In this document: positions 1 through 5,936 of the stretch, one piece after another | How positions within the stretch are numbered: position 1 is the stretch's first letter | Layout of the letters: every line of letters starts with the position of its first letter | Assembly: GCA_026014605.1 (NCBI GenBank) | Contig: JAOZIC010000075.1 | Location: 8,545 to 16,183 of the forward strand | Direction: 5' to 3' | Source: Candidatus Bathyarchaeota archaeon | Lineage (GTDB): Archaea; Thermoproteota; Bathyarchaeia; Bathyarchaeales; Bathyarchaeaceae | Length of the DNA: 7,639 nt | Notes under the pieces: model-generated | Told to the model about the DNA's origin: nothing | What the model saw: only the letters and a program-made list of their open reading frames with translations | Databases searched by the model: none | Program-made: the position numbers and the translations under genes

Positions 1-276
1 TCAACAATATTTCTAGACGCAAAACGAACAACAGCCATCGCAGTAATCGTCATGTTTGTGATGTTCTTTATCGGCGACTTTTCACCAGTAATGAACCCCA
101 GCGTAGGCGAATCATTGCAATATTTCTCAACATGGTTCTACTACGACACAGCCCAAGTATTCGGAGCAGGAAACTACGCAAACTTTGCCCGCGACGTACT
201 AGTACTCGGAGGAATAAACCTCGCGTTAATACTCGCAAGCCTTGCAGTGTTCAAAAAACGGGATATACCCGTCTAA
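1..276 (+). CDS. Partial membrane protein, C-terminal end, probably ABC-2 type transporter permease
   Basis: The frame is open from the first base, so the gene starts before the window; 91 residues are visible up to the TAA at 274-276. Two hydrophobic stretches can be seen: one near the start (about residues 12-26, AIAVIVMFVMFFIGD) and one near the end (about 67-85, VLVLGGINLALILASLAVF). They are separated by a loop rich in aromatic and polar residues. The protein ends in a short basic tail, FKKRDIPV. A last transmembrane helix followed by a basic tail ending RDI or RDIPV is common in ABC-2 family permeases, the membrane subunits of drug, polysaccharide or Na+ export ABC transporters. Only the tail is visible and no ATPase gene is in the window, so the family assignment is an inference and the substrate is unknown. 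That this is the end of a multi-pass membrane protein is fairly safe. Confidence 0.6.
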   Translation, partial: STIFLDAKRTTAIAVIVMFVMFFIGDFSPVMNPSVGESLQYFSTWFYYDTAQVFGAGNYANFARDVLVLGGINLALILASLAVFKKRDIPV

Positions 277-282
277 CCCCCA

Positions 283-293
283 TTTTTATAAAA
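283..293 (+). promoter_or_regulatory. TATA-like box upstream of the macrodomain gene
   Basis: The 11-base string TTTTTATAAAA begins 7 bp after the permease stop codon. It is a good archaeal TATA-box match and would place transcription start near 310-316, giving a leader of roughly 40 bases before the ATG at 353. The bases just before it are C-rich, not a purine-rich BRE, which lowers confidence. It suggests the macrodomain gene is transcribed separately from the permease. Confidence 0.45.
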
Positions 294-352
294 CCAAAAC
301 AAAGGCAAGAACTAAAAACCGCATCAGCATCCATTATTCTTGGATGCAAACC

Positions 353-886
353 ATGAAAACCACAATCAACTGCACAGTTTTAGAGCTAATCCAAGGCGAC
401 ATAACCAACCAAACAACAGACGCCATAGTAAACGCCGCAAACGCAGCCCTACAGATGGGCGGCGGAGTCGCAGGAGCAATCCGAAGACGAGGCGGACCAA
501 CAATTCAAGAAGAATGCAACAGAATCGGCGGAACATACGTCGGAGGAGCAGTAATAACAACAGGCGGAAACCTGCCCGCAAAATATGTGATTCACGCAGT
601 TGGTCCAATACACGGCGACGACCACGAAGACGACAAACTAAAAGACGCAACCCTAAACTCGCTAAAACTCGCAGACAAAAACGGCTTAAAAAGCATAACA
701 TTCCCCGCAATAAGCACCGGAATCTTTGGTTTTCCAAAAGACCGATGCGCCACCATAATGCTAGCCACAACAATAGCGTATCTGGATGGCCCTACAGGGC
801 TAAAAAAAGTGGTTTACTGCCTGTACGACAAAGAAACTTTACAGATTTTTGAGGCACAGTTGCGGTCTTTAACTGAACGCCGCTAA
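353..886 (+). CDS. Macrodomain protein (ADP-ribose-binding / ADP-ribosyl hydrolase family, Af1521-like)
   Basis: This 177-residue protein is essentially one complete macrodomain. Visible motifs are GDIT (15-18), whose Asp contacts the adenine in this fold; IVNAAN (25-30); the Gly-rich loop GGGVAGAI (36-43); AVGPIH (82-87); and the phosphate-binding loop ISTGIFGFPKD (120-130). It ends with a strand and helix like those of Archaeoglobus Af1521. Family members bind ADP-ribose and can remove ADP-ribose from proteins, hydrolyse ADP-ribose-1''-phosphate or deacetylate O-acetyl-ADP-ribose in the cytoplasm. The Gly-rich loop has Ala39 where MacroD/YmdB enzymes have a catalytic Asp, so it resembles the Af1521 type more. 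The start is uncertain: ATG at 344 adds three residues and neither start has a clear Shine-Dalgarno. The frame is open back to 242, but that would overlap the permease and include the TATA box. It converges with the minus-strand gene with 10 bp between stop codons. Confidence 0.9.
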   Translation: MKTTINCTVLELIQGDITNQTTDAIVNAANAALQMGGGVAGAIRRRGGPTIQEECNRIGGTYVGGAVITTGGNLPAKYVIHAVGPIHGDDHEDDKLKDATLNSLKLADKNGLKSITFPAISTGIFGFPKDRCATIMLATTIAYLDGPTGLKKVVYCLYDKETLQIFEAQLRSLTERR

Positions 887-896
887 CCCTTCGCTG

Positions 897-3575
897 TTAC
901 TCCTTTAGGTTTAACGTAGCTTTTGTTACATCTGGTGTATGTTCGATGGTGAATCCCATCTTCTTCAAAAGCTGTATTGCTCGGCGGTTGTCTGGCAGCA
1001 TATACGCGTAAACTGAGTCCAGTTTTTTGTCTTTGCAGATTTCAATCATGTGGTCAACCATTTTAGTTCCTAAACCAAGCCCCTGCCACGGGTCAGCGAC
1101 AATGAACGCAATTTCGCCTGTTTTTCCATCGGGTTCTATGATCAGTCGTACAACTCCCAAGATTTTGCGTTGTTCCTCTTTAAGTTCTGCCACTATGCCG
1201 ATTTCCCTGTCATAGTCGATGTTGGAGTAACGAACCCTTACCTCGTGGGGGGTGTCTTTGATTATCTGGAAAAACCTGTAACGGATGGACTGCTCCGAAA
1301 AGTTTTGGAACATCTCAAGCCACATCGGCTCATCCTCTGGCTTTATTGGACGCAACAACACACTTCTGCCGTCCCGCATCTTCCACGAAGTTTCATACTT
1401 TTTCGGATACGGACTTATAACCAGATGTTCGTGAGGCTCAAACCTTTTTGAGGCATGTTCTTTGTCGATTACAATTTTAGCGTTATGGGCAAGTGCCTCT
1501 TTTTCGTTGATAAACAATGGGTTAATGTCAACCTGTTTTATTTGCGGAAAATCAACAAGCAACTGAGAAAACCGCACCATAATCTCTTCAATCAGTTTAA
1601 GATTGGCGGGTGGAAGATTTCTGTAACCCTTTAGCACCATGTAGCCACCAGTTTCCTCAATTATTCTACGTGCCAACGCCTGATTCAACGGTGGAATACC
1701 TACAGCGATGTCGTGAAAAACGTCAACTTCATCGTTCATTCCAAACAGAATCAGTGGACCAAAAAGCGAATCAGTTTTGGCGCCAAGCATCATCAAGTAA
1801 CCACTTTTTTTAATCATGCGCTGAAGGGTAACTCCAAAAATCTGGGCATCCGGTTTTAGTTCTTTAGTTCGCGCCATGACTTCACGAAACGACTCCTTTA
1901 GTTCCGCGTCAGATTTGATGTCAAAAACAACGCCTTTAACTTCAGACGCATTTACTATCTGAGGCGACAAAACCTTCAATACCAGCGGGTAACCTATCCG
2001 TGAGGCTACGAAAACGGCTTCGTCTTCTGTTTCTGCGGTTAATGTTTCGATTACTGGAATCTTGTAGTTTTCCAGAATCTGTTTCGATTCAATTTCTGTC
2101 AAGTTTTCCCTGTTTTGCCTTGCCGCTTCCCTGATAACCACCGATATTGGCCGTTTCGGGGGAGAACTGTCCACAGGAAGCTCCTCAGGAGTTTGGTAGA
2201 GTAACTCAAGGTTGCGTTTGTATTGGTTCATATACAGGTATGTTTTGATTGCTTGCTCGGGCGTAGCGTACGTCGGAATACTATTCTCGTTAAGAACCCT
2301 GTTTGCCTGTTCAACCTCTTCGTAACCCATAAACGAAGTCAAAATCGGTTTACCAAACGCCCGTTTTTTGCAAATTTTGCTAACAGATTCTGCAACCTCC
2401 AAAGGATCCGACAAACCCAAAGGCGCATAAACTATCAACAAGCCATCTACATTTTTGTCGTCAAGACACGCAGTGATTGCGGTTTCGTATCTGTCTGTTT
2501 TTGCGTCTCCGAGAACGTCGACTGGATTTGATTGGCTCCAGTGCTTGGGCAATACTTTGTTTAGTTTTTCAACGGTTTCTGGGGCTAACTTTGCCAGTTT
2601 TCCGCCCCCAGAAATCAATGCATCAGCGGCCATAACTCCTGCTCCGCCTGCGTTGGTTATTATTGCCAGTTTTGGTCCTGCGGGTAGGGGTTGGACTCCT
2701 AAAACTTCTGCGCAGTTGAAAAGGTCGCCGATTTCTTCGACCCGAACCATTCCCACCCGTTTAAACGCGGCGTCGTATGCTATGTCTTCGCCTGCTTGTT
2801 CTCCTGTGTGGGCGGCTACGGCTTTGGTTGTTTGGTCATATTTTCCTGCTTTAACTACGATTATCGGTTTTGTTCTGGCGAAATGCCTTGCGGCGCTCAT
2901 GAACTTTCGCGCGTTTGTGAGGCTTTCCATGTACATTAGTATGCTTCTGGTTTTGGGGTCTGTTCCAAAGTAGTCTATTAAATCGCCGAAGTCCACGTCA
3001 ATCATGGAGCCAACAGAAACAAAGTTGCTAAACCCGATGTTTTCGTGGTTAGCCCAATCCAGAATCGCTGAACCTAAGGCTCCGCTTTGGGAAATAAACG
3101 CGATGTTTCCCTGTTTTGGCATCTTGTTTGTAAACGTTGCATTAAGGTTGAGGCTAGGACGAATAACCCCCAACGCGTTTGGGCCAACAATCCGCATGTT
3201 ATACTTTGTTTTGGCCTGAGCAATCTTGGTTTCTAATTCTTTGCCTTCTGGGCCTGTTTCTTTAAACCCTGCAGAAACAATAACTACTCCACTTATTCCT
3301 GCTTTGCCACACTGTTCAACAATGTCTGGAACAGTTTTTGCGGGGGTAGCAATCACCGCCAAATCAACGGTTTCGGGTAGCTGGTCAACCGTTTGGTATG
3401 CTTTAAGTCCCAGAATCTGGTTTTTTTGGATGTTAACTGGGTAAACTTTTCCGTCATACCCTGTTTCGGTCAAGTTTTTGATTAAGGCGTATCCGACAGA
3501 GTCTGGTTTGTCGCTTGCGCCGATGACGGCGATGCTTTTTGGGGTGAAAATTTTTTCGAGATTTGTTGTTACCAT
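897..3575 (-). CDS. Acyl-CoA synthetase (ADP-forming) alpha+beta fusion with C-terminal GNAT acetyltransferase (Pat/PatZ-like)
   Basis: An 892-residue protein in three parts. Residues about 5-455 are the alpha-type region: a CoA-binding Rossmann fold with IGASD (18-22), SQSGAL (162-167) and the phospho-histidine loop AHTG with His256. Residues about 485-705 are an ATP-grasp beta-type region ending in DINPL (683-687). Residues about 732-892 are a GNAT domain with the acetyl-CoA loop QGLGLG (831-836) and Glu821 at the usual general-base position. Order and length match bacterial Pat/PatZ lysine acetyltransferases (about 885 residues), which modify acetyl-CoA synthetase and other proteins. ADP-forming synthetases interconvert acyl-CoA + ADP + Pi with acid + ATP + CoA. 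Unlike PatZ, the alpha histidine is kept, but the beta histidine is Asn542, so synthetase activity is uncertain. Protein acetyltransferase, perhaps acyl-CoA sensing, is my preferred role. I chose the ATG at 3575 because GGTGA lies 5 bases before it; a GTG at 3584 lies inside that site. Confidence 0.93.
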   Translation of the reverse strand: MVTTNLEKIFTPKSIAVIGASDKPDSVGYALIKNLTETGYDGKVYPVNIQKNQILGLKAYQTVDQLPETVDLAVIATPAKTVPDIVEQCGKAGISGVVIVSAGFKETGPEGKELETKIAQAKTKYNMRIVGPNALGVIRPSLNLNATFTNKMPKQGNIAFISQSGALGSAILDWANHENIGFSNFVSVGSMIDVDFGDLIDYFGTDPKTRSILMYMESLTNARKFMSAARHFARTKPIIVVKAGKYDQTTKAVAAHTGEQAGEDIAYDAAFKRVGMVRVEEIGDLFNCAEVLGVQPLPAGPKLAIITNAGGAGVMAADALISGGGKLAKLAPETVEKLNKVLPKHWSQSNPVDVLGDAKTDRYETAITACLDDKNVDGLLIVYAPLGLSDPLEVAESVSKICKKRAFGKPILTSFMGYEEVEQANRVLNENSIPTYATPEQAIKTYLYMNQYKRNLELLYQTPEELPVDSSPPKRPISVVIREAARQNRENLTEIESKQILENYKIPVIETLTAETEDEAVFVASRIGYPLVLKVLSPQIVNASEVKGVVFDIKSDAELKESFREVMARTKELKPDAQIFGVTLQRMIKKSGYLMMLGAKTDSLFGPLILFGMNDEVDVFHDIAVGIPPLNQALARRIIEETGGYMVLKGYRNLPPANLKLIEEIMVRFSQLLVDFPQIKQVDINPLFINEKEALAHNAKIVIDKEHASKRFEPHEHLVISPYPKKYETSWKMRDGRSVLLRPIKPEDEPMWLEMFQNFSEQSIRYRFFQIIKDTPHEVRVRYSNIDYDREIGIVAELKEEQRKILGVVRLIIEPDGKTGEIAFIVADPWQGLGLGTKMVDHMIEICKDKKLDSVYAYMLPDNRRAIQLLKKMGFTIEHTPDVTKATLNLKE

Positions 3576-3580
3576 TGGAC

Positions 3581-3585
3581 TCACC
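3581..3585 (-). promoter_or_regulatory. Shine-Dalgarno site deciding the start of the synthetase/GNAT gene
   Basis: On the minus strand GGTGA sits 5 bases before the ATG at 3575 and pairs with the 3' end of archaeal 16S rRNA. The competing in-frame GTG at 3584-3582 is part of this same string, so it is unlikely to be the real start. Confidence 0.6.
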
Positions 3586-3611
3586 CTTGTGTGGGTAAGC
3601 GGTTTGTTAAC

Positions 3612-3620
3612 TGATTAAAA
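3612..3620 (-). promoter_or_regulatory. Possible TATA box of the synthetase/GNAT gene
   Basis: The minus strand reads GTTTTAATC-like sequence here, about 40 bases before the ATG at 3575. That would place the transcript start near 3590 and give a leader just long enough for the ribosome site. The match is weak and other AT-rich strings are present in this divergent region. Confidence 0.25.
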
Positions 3621-3724
3621 CTGGAAACTGGGTAATTAACGTTTACATTGCACTTCTAATTGGCCTTAAACAGAAAAAACGGTGTTAAATGGCAAAAGGA
3701 GATTGTTAAAGGTCTAAAAACGAA

Positions 3725-3739
3725 TGAAAAACTTAAATA
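3725..3739 (+). promoter_or_regulatory. BRE/TATA promoter of the histone gene
   Basis: TGAAAAACTTAAATA combines a purine-rich BRE-like part with a TATA-like part (CTTAAATA, 3732-3739). It predicts a transcript start near 3760 and a short leader of about 18 bases carrying the ribosome site. The first ten bases are identical to the thermosome promoter at 4056. Confidence 0.65.
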
Positions 3740-3760
3740 CGTCTTGAAATAAAAAAGACG
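3740..3760 (+). repeat. 6-bp perfect inverted repeat between TATA box and histone start
   Basis: CGTCTT (3740-3745) and AAGACG (3755-3760) are exact reverse complements separated by 9 AT-rich bases. The dyad follows the TATA box directly and ends at the predicted transcript start, a position where an archaeal repressor could bind. It is short and could be chance. Confidence 0.35.
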
Positions 3761-3777
3761 CTGCGAAGGAGTGTAAT

Positions 3778-3999
3778 ATGAAGAATCCTGAATTATCTGT
3801 GGCTCCAATGCACAGAATCTGCAAAAAAGCGGGAGCAAGCCGAGTAAGCGAAGCAGCAGCAAAAGCGTTAGCCAAAGAGCTAGACGACATCGGCGTCAAA
3901 ATAGCCAAAGAAGCTATCGACTATGCAATGCATGCTGGTAGAAAAACCGTCAAATCAGAAGACATTGAGATTGCTGCACGAAAAGTTTTAGAGAAATAA
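3778..3999 (+). CDS. Archaeal histone (HMf family)
   Basis: A 73-residue single histone fold. It aligns with HMfB of Methanothermus from end to end with a three-residue offset: RICKKAGASRVS matches RIIKDAGAERVS and HAGRKTVKSEDIE matches HAGRKTIKAEDIE. DNA-contact residues are kept (Arg13, Arg22, Arg55, Lys56, Thr57), as is Gly19, equivalent to HMfB Gly16, which packs in stacked hypernucleosomes. His52 and Asp62 of the dimer-dimer interface are also present. Of the interlayer charge pairs described for HMfB, two appear kept (Lys33-Glu64, Asp37-Arg68) and one is lost (Lys17/Met51 replace Asp/Arg). The protein should wrap and compact chromosomal DNA as dimers and larger polymers. The start is supported by AAGGAG at 3766-3771, six bases before the ATG. 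It has its own promoter and T-rich end and diverges from the synthetase/GNAT gene. Confidence 0.97.
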   Translation: MKNPELSVAPMHRICKKAGASRVSEAAAKALAKELDDIGVKIAKEAIDYAMHAGRKTVKSEDIEIAARKVLEK

Positions 4000-4000
4000 A

Positions 4001-4021
4001 TTTTTTTGCCCCCTTTTCTTT
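4001..4021 (+). terminator. T-rich terminator after the histone gene
   Basis: Seven T residues directly follow the stop codon region, then a C run and further T runs (TTTTCTTT). Archaeal RNA polymerase terminates at such T tracts without needing a strong hairpin. Confidence 0.55.
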
Positions 4022-4055
4022 AACGAGGCACTACTCTAGCCTCCCTTATTGTTAG

Positions 4056-4070
4056 TGAAAAACTTTATAT
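4056..4070 (+). promoter_or_regulatory. BRE/TATA promoter of the thermosome gene
   Basis: TGAAAAACTTTATAT consists of an A-rich BRE-like part followed by the TATA box CTTTATAT (4063-4070). The predicted transcript start is near 4092-4095, which falls on the palindrome at 4089-4098. It shares its first ten bases with the histone promoter. Confidence 0.7.
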
Positions 4071-4088
4071 TCCCTCATGAAAGTGGAG

Positions 4089-4098
4089 TTGCTAGCAA
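4089..4098. repeat. 10-bp perfect palindrome at the predicted thermosome transcript start
   Basis: TTGCTAGCAA reads the same on both strands. Its centre lies about 27 bp after the centre of the TATA box, which is where transcription should begin, so it could be an operator for a heat-shock or other repressor. No known archaeal heat-shock consensus is recognised. Confidence 0.4.
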
Positions 4099-4127
4099 TT
4101 TAGCCAAAAAATAATGGAAGGATTTGT

Positions 4128-5762
4128 ATGGCATATTTAACTACACAAGGCGGACAACCCGTTCTTATTCTTAAAGAAGGGACCTCAAGAAAACGAGGAA
4201 AAGAAGCACAAACAAACAACATCATGGCTGCTAAAGTAATCGCCGAAGTTTTAAGAACCACTCTTGGTCCTCGCGGTATGGACAAGATGCTAATCGACGG
4301 TTTAGGCGACATAACAATAACAAACGACGGTGCATCAATACTGGACGAAATTGATGTCCAGCACCCCGCAGCAAAAATGATGGTTGAAGTTGCAAAAACC
4401 CAAGACGACATGGTGGGTGACGGAACCACTACATCAGTAATATTGGCTGGCGAACTTTTGCGCAAAGCCGAAGAGTTGTTGGCTCAAAACATTCACCCAA
4501 CAGTAATTGTTCGCGGCTACCGAAAAGCTGTAGACAAAGCTGTTGAAGCCCTAGCCAAACTGGCAATCAAAGTAGAAATTGACGACCGCGAAACACTCAA
4601 AAAAGTTTCCATGACCAGTATGGGAAGCAAAGCTGTAGGAAACGCGCGCAGTCACCTCTCTGACATTACTATTGATGCCGTGAAGTTGATTGCAGAAAAA
4701 CGTGGCGACAAAACTATCGCGGACATTGACAACATTCAACGCGTAAAGAAAGAAGGCAAAAGCCTCTACGACACCGAACTTATCAAAGGCATAATCATCG
4801 ACAAAGAAATTGTTCATGCAGGTATGCCCAAAAAGGTTGAAAACGCAAAGATTGCTTTGCTTGACTCTCCTTTGGAAGTTGAAAAGACAGAGTTTTCCGC
4901 AGAAATCCGAATAAAAGACCCTCTTCAGATGCAGGCCTTCTTAGACAAAGAAAACCGTATGATTCAAGAGATGGTCAAAACAATCAACGCCTCAGGCGCA
5001 ACTGTGGTGTTCTGTCAAAAAGGAATCGACGACATGGCACAGCACTTCTTGGCAAAAGACGGAATCATCGCAGCCAGACGTGTCAAAAAATCTGATATGG
5101 AAAAACTGGCACGAGCTACAGGAGCAAAAATCGTAACTAAACTTGACGACCTAACCAAAAAAGACCTCGGCGACGCAGGCATAGTCGAAGAACGCAAAGT
5201 CGGCGACGACAAAATGATATTTGTAGAAAAATGCAAAGAACCCCGCTCTGTTGCAATTCTTATCCGCGCTGGACTTGAACGAATGGTTGACGAAGCAGAC
5301 CGCGCAATGAACGACGCATTGTCTGTTGTTGCGGATGTTGTCCAAGATAACGTGATTGTTGCAGGTGGAGGCGCTACAGAAGCTGAAATCGCAAAGGTTC
5401 TTCGCGGTTTTGCTACCAAAGTTGGTGGCAGGGAGCAACTAGCTATTGAAGCATTTGCTGATTCGCTAGAAGTTGTGCCTAAAACTTTGGCTGAGAACGC
5501 TGGTCTGGAATCAATCGACATTCTTGTTGGCTTGAGGGCAGCTCACGAAAAGAAGAACGGTCATTTGATGGGTGTTGACGTTTTCAAGGGTGAAATCGTT
5601 AACAGCTACGAAGCTGGTGTTGTGGAGCCTATGAAGGTTAAGGAGCAGGCGATGAAATCTGCGGCAGAGGTTGCTGCTATGATTCTGAGAATCGATGATG
5701 TTATCGCTTCAACAAAATCTGCTGGTGGGGCTCCTCCAGGCGGAATGCCTGAAGACTACTAA
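4128..5762 (+). CDS. ths: Thermosome subunit (group II chaperonin)
   Basis: A full-length 544-residue archaeal chaperonin subunit. Sixteen or eighteen such subunits usually form a double-ring cage that folds proteins in the cytoplasm using ATP, closed by built-in lids. The equatorial ATP site shows TLGPRGMDKM (45-54), NDGASIL (66-72) and GDGTTT (97-102), with a second equatorial part from about 390 on. The catalytic Asp is probably Asp396 in DRAMNDALSVV, followed by VAGGGATE (411-418). The apical domain lies roughly at 215-365, with the lid protrusion around 245-275. The C-terminus has only a short Gly/Met tail, GGAPPGGMPEDY. The start is supported by AAGGA (4118-4122), five bases before the ATG. 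A strong TATA box precedes it and a long T-rich region follows, so it appears to be transcribed alone. Whether other subunit genes exist cannot be seen here. Codon choice drifts toward G/T-ending in the last quarter. Confidence 0.98.
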   Translation: MAYLTTQGGQPVLILKEGTSRKRGKEAQTNNIMAAKVIAEVLRTTLGPRGMDKMLIDGLGDITITNDGASILDEIDVQHPAAKMMVEVAKTQDDMVGDGTTTSVILAGELLRKAEELLAQNIHPTVIVRGYRKAVDKAVEALAKLAIKVEIDDRETLKKVSMTSMGSKAVGNARSHLSDITIDAVKLIAEKRGDKTIADIDNIQRVKKEGKSLYDTELIKGIIIDKEIVHAGMPKKVENAKIALLDSPLEVEKTEFSAEIRIKDPLQMQAFLDKENRMIQEMVKTINASGATVVFCQKGIDDMAQHFLAKDGIIAARRVKKSDMEKLARATGAKIVTKLDDLTKKDLGDAGIVEERKVGDDKMIFVEKCKEPRSVAILIRAGLERMVDEADRAMNDALSVVADVVQDNVIVAGGGATEAEIAKVLRGFATKVGGREQLAIEAFADSLEVVPKTLAENAGLESIDILVGLRAAHEKKNGHLMGVDVFKGEIVNSYEAGVVEPMKVKEQAMKSAAEVAAMILRIDDVIASTKSAGGAPPGGMPEDY

Positions 5763-5778
5763 AAAAGTAGTTAACCCC

Positions 5779-5818
5779 TCTTTTTCCTTTTTTCTTATTT
5801 TTGTCTGTTTATTTTTTT
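5779..5818 (+). terminator. T-rich terminator after the thermosome gene
   Basis: Several runs of five to seven T residues occur within 40 bases, starting 17 bases after the stop codon. This is a typical strong archaeal multi-T terminator for a highly expressed gene. Confidence 0.6.
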
Positions 5819-5823
5819 GTGTA

Positions 5824-5846
5824 GAAAGGTTAATCTGCTTTTTATG
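5824..5846 (+). promoter_or_regulatory. Promoter region of the ROK kinase gene
   Basis: Two candidate elements overlap here. GAAAGGTTAAT (5824-5834) is identical to a string before the RAM-domain gene at 6971-6981. TTTTTATG (5839-5846) is a TATA-like box. The first predicts a start near 5857, the second near 5868. Either leaves a leader of about 70-80 bases. Confidence 0.45.
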
Positions 5847-5860
5847 TTTACATTGTTTAT

Positions 5861-5882
5861 CTCAAAGTATTGATGCTTTGAG
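5861..5882 (+). repeat. 7-bp perfect hairpin/dyad in the ROK kinase leader
   Basis: CTCAAAG (5861-5867) and CTTTGAG (5876-5882) are exact reverse complements around the 8-base loop TATTGATG. The element overlaps or directly follows the predicted transcript start and lies 54 bases before the ATG. It could be an operator or a 5' leader hairpin. Confidence 0.45.
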
Positions 5883-5936
5883 TTGGAAAAAGTTTAGCGG
5901 ATTATGGTCTGCACTATAGTTTACAGGTGAATCATC

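Noticed and set aside
242..352. Upstream in-frame extension of the macrodomain gene from the ATG at 242
   Set aside because: It overlaps the permease by 35 bases, includes the TATA-like box and adds 37 residues unlike any macrodomain start.
788..799. GCCC-TACA-GGGC dyad followed by an A run
   Set aside because: It lies within the macrodomain coding sequence (Gly-Pro-Thr-Gly codons) and needs no other explanation.
340..852. A 170-codon open frame on the plus strand, very Arg/Asn-rich
   Set aside because: It is a shadow of the macrodomain gene in another frame; the odd composition arises from A/C-rich codons read out of phase.
4051..4055. GTTAG before the thermosome promoter, resembling half of the Archaeoglobus HSR1 site
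   Set aside because: The matching CTAAC half at the required spacing is absent; a single 5-mer is not evidence.
5015..5521. A 168-codon antisense open frame inside the thermosome gene
   Set aside because: Ser/Ala-rich low-complexity shadow of a strongly conserved gene, with no promoter or ribosome site.
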